A stretch of 60,151 nt of DNA. Origin: an uncultured Chloracidobacterium sp. Lineage in GTDB: Bacteria; Acidobacteriota; Blastocatellia; Pyrinomonadales; Pyrinomonadaceae. Of the stretch, positions 28,099 to 36,268 are shown piece after piece. The number at the start of each line of letters is the position of its first letter. The first letter of the stretch is position 1. The stretch lies in contig CALDGX010000021.1 in NCBI GenBank assembly GCA_937941715.1, forward strand, positions 1 through 60,151. Reading direction: 5' to 3'. The position numbers and the translations under genes were made by a program. The notes under the pieces are model-generated. The model ran no database searches, had not been told where the DNA came from, and was given only the letters and a program-made list of their open reading frames with translations.

Positions 28099-28235
28099 CG
28101 TTATTACCTCGGTTCGGCCGCGGCCTCATTCAGCCGCATTCGGAATGCAAGTATTATACGCATAGACCGGCAAAAGTGCGACTATTTATCAACGCATTAC
28201 ATTAGTGATTTGTTCCGCAATTCGAGAGCACCGAA

Positions 28236-29855
28236 CTAAAGTGAGATGCCGCAGCGGCCGCAAAATTTAATGTGGGCCGGATACGTGCTTGAGCAACGGC
28301 GGCAAATACGTTCGGCCTGCTGCGGAGGCGGATTTTGAAAATTCGAGGTAAACCCTACCGGTTGGCTCATCGATTGTACGACCGGGGCGATATTTAGCCC
28401 GCAGCGGCCGCAAAATCGGGCCCCGTCCTGCAGCCTTGCCGAACATCGCGGGCATGGAAACGTTCCGGCCTCGTCGCCCGGTGTCAGCATGACGAACGAA
28501 CCGCTACCGCACCGCCCGCAAAATTTGACGCCCTCGGCGAATTTCGATCCACAGTTGGAGCACGCAACGATGCCCGGCATCACGCTCGACTGCGGGGAAC
28601 CGGCGGAACTCGTTCCCTGCGAAGAAGACGGTTGGCTGGCCGTGCCGTGGGGCGGCCTCAGTTGGGCCTGAATAACTTGTTCGTTGGCACCCTCGCGAAC
28701 CTCTATGACACGTTCGTCATCACGTTCACCGGCCTTTGATACCCTCAGGATGTGGCGGCCCGCGGGAATGTTTGTCAGTACTACCCGGCCTGAGCTGCCG
28801 ACGCTTCCCTTTCGTTCGTCGTTGACATAGACCTCAGAGTTGACCGGGGCGAGCACGACCAACCGCGACGAACCGGCCCGTTTGCTCTCATCGACGTCCT
28901 CGGCCGCCTGTTCAAGGGCTCCGATCCATTCAGCTACCGATTCAGGGCGCTTTGCAGGATCGATCTCGAGGGCCCGCATAATAACGCGTTCAACATCAGC
29001 CGGAATGTCCGAACGGATCGACGAAAGCGGTGCCGGCGTGTGCATGATCTTTTGCATCACAAGCTGCATCAGGTCGCCCGTAAACGGCGTCTTACCGCCG
29101 AGCATCAGATAGGCGATGGTCCCAAGAGCGTAAAGGTCGGCCCGCTTATCGACGCCCATTTCGGGCTGCATCTGCTCGGGCGACATAAATTCGGGCGTGC
29201 CGATGATACCGCGGGACGACGGCGTGGCATTCGAACTGGCGTCGGTCACTGTCTGATTGACGATCTTGGCGAGGCCAAAATCACCGACCTTTACGAAACC
29301 GTCGCCGCCCTTGCCCTTTTGCATGATAAAGATATTGGCCGGTTTGAGGTCACGATGCAGAATGTTGAGGTCATGTGCCGCGTCGACGCCGTCCGCGATC
29401 TGCCGCAGCAGCCGAACTGCCCGCTTGACCGGCAGCGTTCCCTCTCGACGGAGCAGCCGATGGAGCGTTTCGCCCTCGACGTACTCCATTACCAAATAAA
29501 AAATGCCCTCGGCAGTTTCGCCAAAGTCGGTGACACTGACCGTATTCGGATGTTGTATCGACGCCGCGGCCTGTGCCTCGCGTTCAAAACGCGCGATCGC
29601 CTCGCCTTCCTGCAGATCGTCACTGCTCAAAATATCCTGCCGGACCGTCTTTACGGCGACCATTCGCGTATCAAACTTCTTATCGCGGGCCAGATACACC
29701 TGTCCCATCGCACCGCGCCCGAGACGGCTCTCGAGAAAGTACCGCCCGGCGAGCAGCTGCGAACCCGGAAGCGATATACGCGTCTGCACCGAATCGGTCG
29801 GACACGTCTCCAGGTCATCCGGAAAGCAAACTTCGCATTTGGGACACTCTCTCAT
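28236..29855 (-). CDS. Ser/Thr protein kinase with PEGA domain and zinc ribbons
   Basis: I place the start at ATG 29855 (539 aa, MRECPKCEVCFPDDLETCP) because the sibling proteins also open with the ribbon; a TTG 57 bases upstream is possible. A Hanks-type kinase follows: LGRGAMGQVYLARDK, VAVKTV, HRDLKPANIF, DFGLAK and GTPEFMSPEQM. A PEGA-like domain comes next (VNSEVYVNDERKGSVGSSGRV). The C-terminus has three zinc ribbons, each with paired CxxC (CSNCGSKF...FCGRCGSG, CPRCSARL...FCGRCGLN, CRRCSSTY...FCGRCGIS). No membrane helix is seen. It faces the divergent tRNA-Lys gene. The phosphatase and FHA proteins in this window are plausible partners. Confidence 0.9.
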   Translation of the reverse strand: MRECPKCEVCFPDDLETCPTDSVQTRISLPGSQLLAGRYFLESRLGRGAMGQVYLARDKKFDTRMVAVKTVRQDILSSDDLQEGEAIARFEREAQAAASIQHPNTVSVTDFGETAEGIFYLVMEYVEGETLHRLLRREGTLPVKRAVRLLRQIADGVDAAHDLNILHRDLKPANIFIMQKGKGGDGFVKVGDFGLAKIVNQTVTDASSNATPSSRGIIGTPEFMSPEQMQPEMGVDKRADLYALGTIAYLMLGGKTPFTGDLMQLVMQKIMHTPAPLSSIRSDIPADVERVIMRALEIDPAKRPESVAEWIGALEQAAEDVDESKRAGSSRLVVLAPVNSEVYVNDERKGSVGSSGRVVLTNIPAGRHILRVSKAGERDDERVIEVREGANEQVIQAQLRPPHGTASQPSSSQGTSSAGSPQSSVMPGIVACSNCGSKFAEGVKFCGRCGSGSFVMLTPGDEAGTFPCPRCSARLQDGARFCGRCGLNIAPVVQSMSQPVGFTSNFQNPPPQQAERICRRCSSTYPAHIKFCGRCGISL

Positions 29856-29930
29856 CTTGTAGAATATCTTGCCGTCAGAGCGCAAAATATCCAAATCAGG
29901 AACGTTGTTCAAGAAAACTTTTTGCGTTTT

Positions 29931-29959
29931 TTGGACTTTTTGATTCTTTTTGCTATACT
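29931..29959 (+). promoter_or_regulatory. Promoter of tRNA-Lys
   Basis: TTGGAC (29931-29936), a 17-base spacer and TATACT (29954-29959). Transcription should begin about 6-8 bases before the tRNA starts at 29973, leaving a very short 5' leader. Confidence 0.6.
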
Positions 29960-29972
29960 TCGATTTCGATTT

Positions 29973-30048
29973 GGGTCGATAGCTCAGTCGGTAGAGCAGC
30001 GGACTCTTAATCCGCGGGTCACAGGTTCGATCCCTGTTCGGCCTACCA
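29973..30048 (+). tRNA. tRNA-Lys (anticodon CTT)
   Basis: The 76-base sequence folds as a complete cloverleaf with an encoded CCA end. It has the D arm AGCTCAGTCGGTAGAGC, the anticodon loop ACTCTTAAT with CTT, and the T arm ACAGGTTCGATCCCTGT. The anticodon reads AAG (lysine). The acceptor stem GGGTCGA/TCGGCCT has G-U pairs at 1-72 and 4-69. The terminator just beyond supports a one-gene transcript. Confidence 0.93.
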
Positions 30049-30054
30049 GATCAG

Positions 30055-30090
30055 CAAAAAGCCGCCGGAAACACTCCGGCGGCTTTTTCG
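30055..30090. terminator. Bidirectional terminator
   Basis: GCCGCCGG pairs with CCGGCGGC around a short AAACACT loop, flanked by A-run and T-run. It can end tRNA-Lys on the plus strand and the FHA-PrsW gene (stop at 30116) on the minus strand. Confidence 0.85.
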
Positions 30091-30115
30091 TTTGGCATAG
30101 TTTCCCTTTCGGGCC

Positions 30116-31657
30116 TCATACCTGATCGCGCCACTTTAGCACTTCTTCGCGAAGCAGCGGATTTTGCTGGAAACTGCCGGTCTGGCCGTGAGCGGCGGTC
30201 GCCCTCTGAATATGCCAATAACTCAGGCCGAGTTTTCCGACTGCCCGAAGATAGTGACTGCGGGCACGAAACTTGCCGCTGAAAAGGCCGCCTATCAGCC
30301 ACGACGAACTCTTGAACGCCGAGGTCGCCGTTTCGCCTAGTTCAGGTGAGATCAGGCCGCGGGCAATATCGATAGCCAGCATCTCTTTGAGTATCTTGTT
30401 TTGCCGCCGCATGACCCAGAGGGCAAATCCTGCGATGATCAGGAAGAACGGTATCTCAAGGATCAGGTATCCGACCAAAAAGCCTTCAAATCCGCCGACC
30501 ACCGCCATACCGTTCCAGATCGCGTGCAGCGTGACCGCACCTATATAGCCCACGAGCGGCAGCAATATTCGGACAAGGGTGTTGTGCGATTCGCGGGCGA
30601 TGCCGCAGCCGATGCCGGTCATTGCCGTAAACGATACATGGGCAAATGGTGACAAAATGCCCCGAAGGAAAAAGATGACCGCCAACGCGCCAAATCCGCC
30701 GCCCGCAAGCGCGCGGCCGTAATAAAGCACATTCTCGACGGTAGCAAAGCCGAGCGCGATAACACCGGCAAAGACAATGCCGTCGAGGATGTCGTCAAAA
30801 TACTTTCGGAAGAATATCAGCAGGACGACCAGCCCGAGGCCTTTTGAGCCCTCTTCAAATATCGGAGCTGACAGTACGGCACCGACAAATTGTCCCGCCT
30901 CGGGCGAAACAGCCGCTCCGACCGCCACGCCGAAGACCGTATTGATGACAAATGACACGATGACAGCGACCAACGCTCCCCATGCGAATGCAAGCGCCAG
31001 CAACCAAAGCGGTTCCGGGTCGTATCGGTCGAGCCACACCAGCGGAATAAGATATATTACCGCCGGAACGAACGCCACCACCGATGCAATGACCGCGGCA
31101 ACCGGACCGACGCTCAACAGCATGATCGCCGCGACGATCAGCATCATAAAGGCGATCGCAAAGATCGTGACCCCGATCCCGATATACCTGCCGGTCTTTT
31201 TCTCGTTCGGATCGACCACGACGTGGCCGAGCCCGAGACTGGTCAGCGAATTTTGAAGATTGACGGGCCCCGTCGCCGCAAGTTGGCTGAATTGCTGGAC
31301 CTGAAGATCGCGAAAGTTCTCGACCGACGGTACCGGTTCCGCGGCCGAGTCGGCGGCTATTGTGATCTCGCCCGTCACGCCGTTCTTGCCGAACTGGATA
31401 CGGTCGCCGGACGTGAGTTTGGATGAACCGATCGGAATGCCGTTGAGTATCGTACCGTTCGTACTGTTGTTATCCGTCAGGTAAAATCCGTCGGCCCTCG
31501 CCTCGATAAATGCGTGCTGTTTCGAGGCGATCCGTTCGCTTAGCGGGTCGAACCGTACGCTGCAGGTTTCACCGCGGCCGATGGTCAAAAAGCCGCTCTC
31601 CAGATCAAAAGATCGACCGGCCAACGAACCGCTCTCGATCGTTAGGTGCAGTTTCAT
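30116..31657 (-). CDS. FHA domain fused to a PrsW-type intramembrane glutamic protease
   Basis: The product has 513 residues. An N-terminal FHA domain (residues 1-96) has FLTIGRGETCSVRFD, SKQHAFIEA and NSTNGTILNG. Then come about nine membrane helices with the PrsW signature: PIFEEGSKGLG (Glu-Glu), DGIVFAGVIALGFATVEN and FAHVSFTAMTGIGCG, followed by LHAIWNGM. PrsW enzymes cut anti-sigma factors within the membrane. The FHA domain suggests that protein phosphorylation by a neighbouring kinase controls or targets the protease; this is inference. The C-terminal ~100 residues are soluble (IARGLISPELGETATSAF). It lies just beyond tRNA-Lys and the terminator, convergent to neither. Confidence 0.9.
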   Translation of the reverse strand: MKLHLTIESGSLAGRSFDLESGFLTIGRGETCSVRFDPLSERIASKQHAFIEARADGFYLTDNNSTNGTILNGIPIGSSKLTSGDRIQFGKNGVTGEITIAADSAAEPVPSVENFRDLQVQQFSQLAATGPVNLQNSLTSLGLGHVVVDPNEKKTGRYIGIGVTIFAIAFMMLIVAAIMLLSVGPVAAVIASVVAFVPAVIYLIPLVWLDRYDPEPLWLLALAFAWGALVAVIVSFVINTVFGVAVGAAVSPEAGQFVGAVLSAPIFEEGSKGLGLVVLLIFFRKYFDDILDGIVFAGVIALGFATVENVLYYGRALAGGGFGALAVIFFLRGILSPFAHVSFTAMTGIGCGIARESHNTLVRILLPLVGYIGAVTLHAIWNGMAVVGGFEGFLVGYLILEIPFFLIIAGFALWVMRRQNKILKEMLAIDIARGLISPELGETATSAFKSSSWLIGGLFSGKFRARSHYLRAVGKLGLSYWHIQRATAAHGQTGSFQQNPLLREEVLKWRDQV

Positions 31658-31674
31658 AGCACCATATTAAGTGC

Positions 31675-31712
31675 AAAAAGCCCAAAGTCAAGCTAGTTGC
31701 CTGACTTTGGGC
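31675..31712 (-). terminator. Rho-independent terminator
   Basis: GCCCAAAGTCA (31680-31690) pairs with TGACTTTGGGC (31702-31712), an 11-bp stem. On the minus strand it is followed by TTTTTG. It ends the transcript of the LVIVD/VCBS protein, whose stop is 23 bases upstream on that strand. Confidence 0.8.
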
Positions 31713-31734
31713 CAAGTGGGTAATTGTCGTGAAG

Positions 31735-33825
31735 CTAGGGCTGGACCGACGCCGGCGATGGGATATCGCCCGTTTGCCCGTACTGCCTTGCAAAGAATCC
31801 GCCGTTCGAGCTGTTCAGCCGGTACCAGACATTGGTACTCGGCCTGAACACGGCGATATCAGCCTTGGCGTCGCCGTCATAGTCGGCCGGAACCGGAATG
31901 TCCTCGGCGATACCGAAATTGTAGGCCGTAAATGCCTGCGTTGTCGGGTCAAGCATATACCAGGTGCCGTTTGACGGGCGGTAAACCGCGAAATCGGTCA
32001 CACCGTTGCCGTTGAAATCACCGCTCACCGGCCTGTCGCCGCTCGTGCCGAAGGCACGGTAAAGCGGGATCGACGACGAACTCTGGCTGACATACCAGAC
32101 GCCGTTCGACGGACGCCAAACCGCGATATCGACCTTTCCGTCACCTTCAAAGTCGCCGACGACCGGCTTGTCGCCGTTCACGCCCCACTGCATCGCCTTA
32201 AATCCGAGCGTGCTCTGCTGGATGTACCAGACACCGGTCGAAGGACGCCAAACAGCGACGTCGGTCTTGCCGTCAGCATCATAGTCGCCCGCAACCGGGA
32301 TATCCGTACTCAGGCCAAACTGGACCGCCCGGAAATTCGCCGGATCCGAACTGCGCCTGATCCACCATGTGCCGGTCGAAGGGCGATAGATCGCGATGTC
32401 AGTCTTGCCGTCGCCGTCATAATCCCCGGGTTCCATAATGTCCGTGCTGAATCCGAATCCAACTGATTGGGCCGAGCTGTTAGAGCTGTTCTCAATGCTC
32501 CAAAGGCTCGTCGAAGGCGTAAAGACCGACAGATCGGTTTTACCGTCTCCGTCATAGTCGGATATGCGATTCTTGACCGGTGCCGCGACCGCGCTTGCGT
32601 CAAGCACAAGCAGGCCGTTGGCCAGATCGCCCGCCAGCACCTTGTCCGATCCGAGGAACGGATACACCGCCCAGTTGCCGTCGTAAGTGGTCGGCAGCAG
32701 ATTTTGCCGCAGTTCCGACCCGCAGACCATATCCCAAGGTTCGGCATCGAGCAGTGCCTGCTTTTCTTCTGCCGGCGGTGCAAAGACCGTCGGGAAAGTG
32801 TCGTACTGGCCGACGCGGGCCGGCGTGGACGGATTTGAAAGGTCAAAGACCTGTATGCCGGCCTGGTACCACGCGATGTAAAGGCGATTGCCCATTACGA
32901 CCGGATTATGCGGCGTCACGGCATTGAGAGCCAACGCATTCATACCGACCGAATTGACCAAAAGCGGTGCGGCCGGATTTTCGATATTGTAGGTGCGAAG
33001 GTCGCCGTTACCGTTGCTTGTCTCACGGCAGCTGTAAAGGTACTTGCCGTCCTCGCTCGACCAGCTGCTGTGCATACTGTTGCCGGCGGTAATGCTTGTC
33101 GAGTCCTCGATGAAGCCCAAAAGCGTCGGAGCCTGCCCGGCGACATTAAAGATATTGTAGATCTCAGTCCTTCCTCGCTGGGTCGAACTTCCCCATCCTG
33201 ACGTGAACATGCGGTCGCCGCGGACGTGCATCGCATGGACCCAAATAGGTTCCGTCGGCGTGAGATCACGCAGAAAGACCGGGCTTGCGGGGTTCGTGAC
33301 GTCGATGAACTTGATTATCTTGCTCGAAAACCCATTGAAATTCTCGATCAGGATGTCGTTTCCGAACTGATTGATGACCATCATTTCGTGAATCGAATTG
33401 TGGCCGTTGCCGAGCGACGAATTGACCACTCCGAGCAGCTGCGGACTGTACGGGTTTGCGAGGTTGACGATGTGAACGCCGCCGCCGTTGCCGCTGCCGA
33501 AATATCCTCGGGTACCGATCACGATCGCTTCGAGAAACTGCTGATTCGCTCCCGGGTTGTACCAGCTCGCCAGAACCGGTGCGTCGGGGTTCGAAATGTC
33601 ATAGATAAACGCCCCGCGGCAATTGTAGCTTCCCTGCACCGCAATGTTGCCGTCAGCATATATGTCGGCAAATTTCAGGTTCGATGTGCTGCCGCAATTG
33701 GGCGTGATCTGTGACCGCAGCCTGACCTTTTGGGCCGAGGCTTCGGTACCGAGCGACGCTATCACAGCGACGACGCAGATCGACACAGCCAGTGCTCTCA
33801 AAAGCATACTCGTTTTTTCTTTCAT
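31735..33825 (-). CDS. Secreted LVIVD-repeat and VCBS/FG-GAP-like repeat protein
   Basis: The start is ATG 33825 (696 aa); GGAG lies upstream and a TTG one codon earlier is less likely. A signal peptide (LLRALAVSICVVAVIASLGTEASA) opens the protein. Residues ~40-420 hold LVIVD-type units (AFIYDISNPDAPVLASW, VHIVNLANPYSPQLLGVV). The C-terminal ~280 residues hold at least five VCBS-like units of the type DYDGDGKTDIAIYRPSTGTWW, each with an Asp-rich calcium-binding loop. Both are beta-propeller repeats. The protein is exported and its partners are unknown. It is single-gene and has its own terminator. Confidence 0.88.
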   Translation of the reverse strand: MKEKTSMLLRALAVSICVVAVIASLGTEASAQKVRLRSQITPNCGSTSNLKFADIYADGNIAVQGSYNCRGAFIYDISNPDAPVLASWYNPGANQQFLEAIVIGTRGYFGSGNGGGVHIVNLANPYSPQLLGVVNSSLGNGHNSIHEMMVINQFGNDILIENFNGFSSKIIKFIDVTNPASPVFLRDLTPTEPIWVHAMHVRGDRMFTSGWGSSTQRGRTEIYNIFNVAGQAPTLLGFIEDSTSITAGNSMHSSWSSEDGKYLYSCRETSNGNGDLRTYNIENPAAPLLVNSVGMNALALNAVTPHNPVVMGNRLYIAWYQAGIQVFDLSNPSTPARVGQYDTFPTVFAPPAEEKQALLDAEPWDMVCGSELRQNLLPTTYDGNWAVYPFLGSDKVLAGDLANGLLVLDASAVAAPVKNRISDYDGDGKTDLSVFTPSTSLWSIENSSNSSAQSVGFGFSTDIMEPGDYDGDGKTDIAIYRPSTGTWWIRRSSDPANFRAVQFGLSTDIPVAGDYDADGKTDVAVWRPSTGVWYIQQSTLGFKAMQWGVNGDKPVVGDFEGDGKVDIAVWRPSNGVWYVSQSSSSIPLYRAFGTSGDRPVSGDFNGNGVTDFAVYRPSNGTWYMLDPTTQAFTAYNFGIAEDIPVPADYDGDAKADIAVFRPSTNVWYRLNSSNGGFFARQYGQTGDIPSPASVQP

Positions 33826-33969
33826 CAATGTCTCCGGAGGTGAATTTGCCGTTCAGAAAATCAATTTACAACTTTTACTCGGAAATGAGTGCGAATGCAA
33901 GCCGAAACACCGGTAAAACAACCCATTTGGGGGAAGTATTACCGGCGCCGGATGAAGTTAAATTTTGTG

Positions 33970-34596
33970 CTACGAGGCAAACCGTTCGGCCTCACGCATG
34001 ACCAGGTCGAATGTGCCCGGATCCACCTTTCTAAACCGGCGGTTCCGATTCAGCGAAACGGCGATCGAAATGGTCGGGTTATTGCCCTTGAAATTCATTC
34101 CGCCGGCAACCAAAAGATTATAGAGTTCGTTGACATGGAGCGGATGCCCGGACTCGCGAAGCAGCAGAGTGCAGGCCTGCGTGATCGTCAGGTCAGCGAA
34201 ACGCTGGCTCAGCGGTGCCGAATTGTGCACGATCGACGGAATGCCGCGATGCTGGTTGATATACGCTACCGAACCGCCAAATCGCCGGCCGTTGTTATCG
34301 ATCGGCTCGACACGCCCCATATACGGATCGCGGGTCTCGGGCCTGATCTCGTACTCGTCGTCCATCTTTATCGTCCGCGGAGCATGCAGCCCGCGGTTGC
34401 CCGAACGCATTGTGACAAGCAGGCTGTCGATCGCAGATTCGGTCTGCGAAGCACTGTTTTCAAGCGCAGTGATCTCCTGGCGGAGCAGTTCCACCTCGTT
34501 TTCCGCCTCTCGCAAGCGAGCCATCAGGCGATTTTGAGCGTTGCGGGTTTGCCGCAAACTCTGCTCAAGTGTTGCTATAAGATTTTCGTCCAGCAT
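33970..34596 (-). CDS. Coiled-coil protein with a HARE-HTH-like winged-helix domain
   Basis: The 208-residue protein begins MLDENLIATLEQSLRQTRNAQ and has a coiled-coil stretch to about residue 60. Then comes a spacer with RFGGSVAYINQHRG. The C-terminal ~75 residues resemble the HARE-HTH (ASXL/HB1-like) winged helix: LTITQACTLLLRESGHPLHV, ELYNLLVAGGMNFKG, NPTISIAVSLNRNRRFRKVDPGTFDLV. That domain is found in restriction endonucleases, RNA polymerase delta and chromatin proteins. No nuclease domain is attached here. DNA binding is the best guess. It is separated from the prenyl synthase by 70 bases. Confidence 0.7.
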   Translation of the reverse strand: MLDENLIATLEQSLRQTRNAQNRLMARLREAENEVELLRQEITALENSASQTESAIDSLLVTMRSGNRGLHAPRTIKMDDEYEIRPETRDPYMGRVEPIDNNGRRFGGSVAYINQHRGIPSIVHNSAPLSQRFADLTITQACTLLLRESGHPLHVNELYNLLVAGGMNFKGNNPTISIAVSLNRNRRFRKVDPGTFDLVMREAERFAS

Positions 34597-34666
34597 ATTT
34601 AGCGGAAATGGCTAAAATCTCGATATTGAGATGTTGGCGGGCGAGAGCCCCTGAGGCCTTTGATAC

Positions 34667-35686
34667 TTAGCTATTTCTGTCGATCACAAATTTCGGAATT
34701 CCTTCCAAAGCAACACGATACTCGGTTTCCGCAAAAACATCAAGGTTTTTTCTCGCGGCGTCGGCAAACTCGTTGGCCCTTGCCCGGATGCGGCCGATTA
34801 TTCCCTCAGAATCGAGCATCTGCCTGATGGCGTCACGTGATATCTGCGAGTAAGTTCCGGTCAGCATCACGTCCTCGAGCTTCGGCCGCAGGGACGGTTC
34901 ATTTTTCAGCAGGTATATCAGCGGAAGCGTGATCTTGCCTTCCAAGAGGTCGGTTCCGGCGGCTTTTCCGAGATCCTCGGCCTCTGACGTCAGGTCGAGA
35001 ATGTCGTCGGCGAGTTGAAACGCGATACCTAGATTCATACCGTAATCGCGAAGCGCGTGCTGCCGCTCGAGGCCGGCACCGGCAAGGATCGCCCCGATCT
35101 CGGCACAGGCCGAGAACAGGTAGGCTGTTTTTCGTTTAAGTATGTCGAAATAGTCCGATTCGCTGATGTCTAGCCGCCCGATCATCGTCAGTTGGATCAA
35201 CTCGCCCTCGGTCATCTTTCGCGTCAGACGCGTCAAAATGTCGAGTATCTCGAGCGATCGCTCCTGCAGCGACGTCTCAAAAGCCGACATATACAGCCAG
35301 TCGCCCATCAGAACAGCCGTATGATTGCCGAATCTCGCGTTTACCGACGCCCGGTTTCGCCGCAGGTCGGCATTGTCGATGATGTCGTCGTGAACAAGTG
35401 TCGCCGTATGAAGCATTTCCATAACGGTCGCGAGGCTGATGACATTCTTGCCGGACGTCGTTCCGCCGCAGGCACCGCATGCGAGTATCAGCAACGCCGG
35501 CCGGACGCGCTTGCCGCCCGAGGCTCGCAGATAATCGCCCAGATAGTTGACCACCTGGATGTTTGACCGGACCTGCCGCTCATACTCAGCCTCGACGAGG
35601 CTCATCTCAGCCGCGATCAGCCCGAATATCTTTCGGGCGGCTGTTCCGGGGAGTAGTTCTTTTTTGCCGGTCGCAAAGGTCTGCAT
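34667..35686 (-). CDS. Polyprenyl diphosphate synthase
   Basis: The product has 339 residues, typical for the chain-elongating trans-prenyltransferases. The two Asp-rich motifs are HDDIIDNADLRR and QLADDILDLTSEAEDLGKA, with GGKRVRPALLIL before the first and GKITLPLIYLL after the second. It extends farnesyl-type diphosphate with isopentenyl diphosphate, probably for the quinone side chain; chain length cannot be told. It follows yajQ after 3 bases and is in the same operon. Confidence 0.93.
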   Translation of the reverse strand: MQTFATGKKELLPGTAARKIFGLIAAEMSLVEAEYERQVRSNIQVVNYLGDYLRASGGKRVRPALLILACGACGGTTSGKNVISLATVMEMLHTATLVHDDIIDNADLRRNRASVNARFGNHTAVLMGDWLYMSAFETSLQERSLEILDILTRLTRKMTEGELIQLTMIGRLDISESDYFDILKRKTAYLFSACAEIGAILAGAGLERQHALRDYGMNLGIAFQLADDILDLTSEAEDLGKAAGTDLLEGKITLPLIYLLKNEPSLRPKLEDVMLTGTYSQISRDAIRQMLDSEGIIGRIRARANEFADAARKNLDVFAETEYRVALEGIPKFVIDRNS

Positions 35687-35689
35687 CGG

Positions 35690-36187
35690 TTAGTTCGTGC
35701 GATAGTTGTCAAAGGTCATATCGATGCCGAAATCCTTCGCCTTCAGTGCGGCGATCGTTTCCTGCAGAGTATCGCGGTCCTTGCCCGAAACGCGTACCGT
35801 CTCGCCCTGTATCGACGCCTGGACCTTAAGTTTGGCGTCTTTGATAAATTTTACGACCTCTTTCGCCTTTTCGATCGGGATACCCTGCTGGATCTTGACA
35901 AGCTGTCGGACGGTCCCGCCCGCCGCCGGTTCGACCTTCTGATAATCGAGTGCCTTCAGCGAAATTCCGCGTTTGACCAGCTTGCTCTGCAGTATGTCGT
36001 TCATATTTCTCAGCCTGGTCTCATCCTCAGCGGTCAGGACCAGGTCCTTTGCCTGCATCTCGACCTTTGCCTTACTGCCCTTGAAATCAAAACGCTGCGA
36101 AACCTCTTTTTCGGTCTGGTTAAGGGCGTTGGTCAGCTCCGCATAGTCTGTTTTTGAAACGATATCAAATGAATTTTCTTTAGCCAT
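35690..36187 (-). CDS. yajQ: YajQ family nucleotide-binding protein
   Basis: The product has 165 residues, the usual length. It opens MAKENSFDIVSKTDYAELTNALNQ and contains KRGISLKALDYQKVEPAAGGTVRQLVKIQQGI and VKFIKDAKLKVQASIQGETVRVSGKDRDTLQ, the conserved core read in parts. Members bind cyclic di-GMP or other nucleotides and RNA. It begins close to the end of tatD (52 bases, filled by a dispersed repeat) and is followed by the prenyl synthase. Confidence 0.93.
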   Translation of the reverse strand: MAKENSFDIVSKTDYAELTNALNQTEKEVSQRFDFKGSKAKVEMQAKDLVLTAEDETRLRNMNDILQSKLVKRGISLKALDYQKVEPAAGGTVRQLVKIQQGIPIEKAKEVVKFIKDAKLKVQASIQGETVRVSGKDRDTLQETIAALKAKDFGIDMTFDNYRTN

Positions 36188-36198
36188 ATGGATTATTT

Positions 36199-36268
36199 AA
36201 CCACAGATAAACATAGATACACACAGATAAGAAGGAAATCACCCGTGTTTATCGGTGTCCATCTTTGG
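36199..36268. repeat. Dispersed short repeat reaching into tatD
   Basis: The sequence CCACAGATAAACATAGATACACACAGATAAG has a roughly 10-12-base period (ACAGAT, AGATA, ACAGATAA). It is followed by GTGTTTATCGGTGTCCATCTTTGG, which is an imperfect inverted copy. This kind of CACAGAT repeat is scattered in many genomes. Here it fills the yajQ-tatD gap and encodes the last residues of TatD (MDTDKHG). Confidence 0.55.

Noticed and set aside
29040..30125. 361-codon plus-strand frame opposite the kinase gene, running through tRNA-Lys
   Set aside because: It overlaps a clear kinase gene on the other strand and reads through a tRNA, so it is a shadow.
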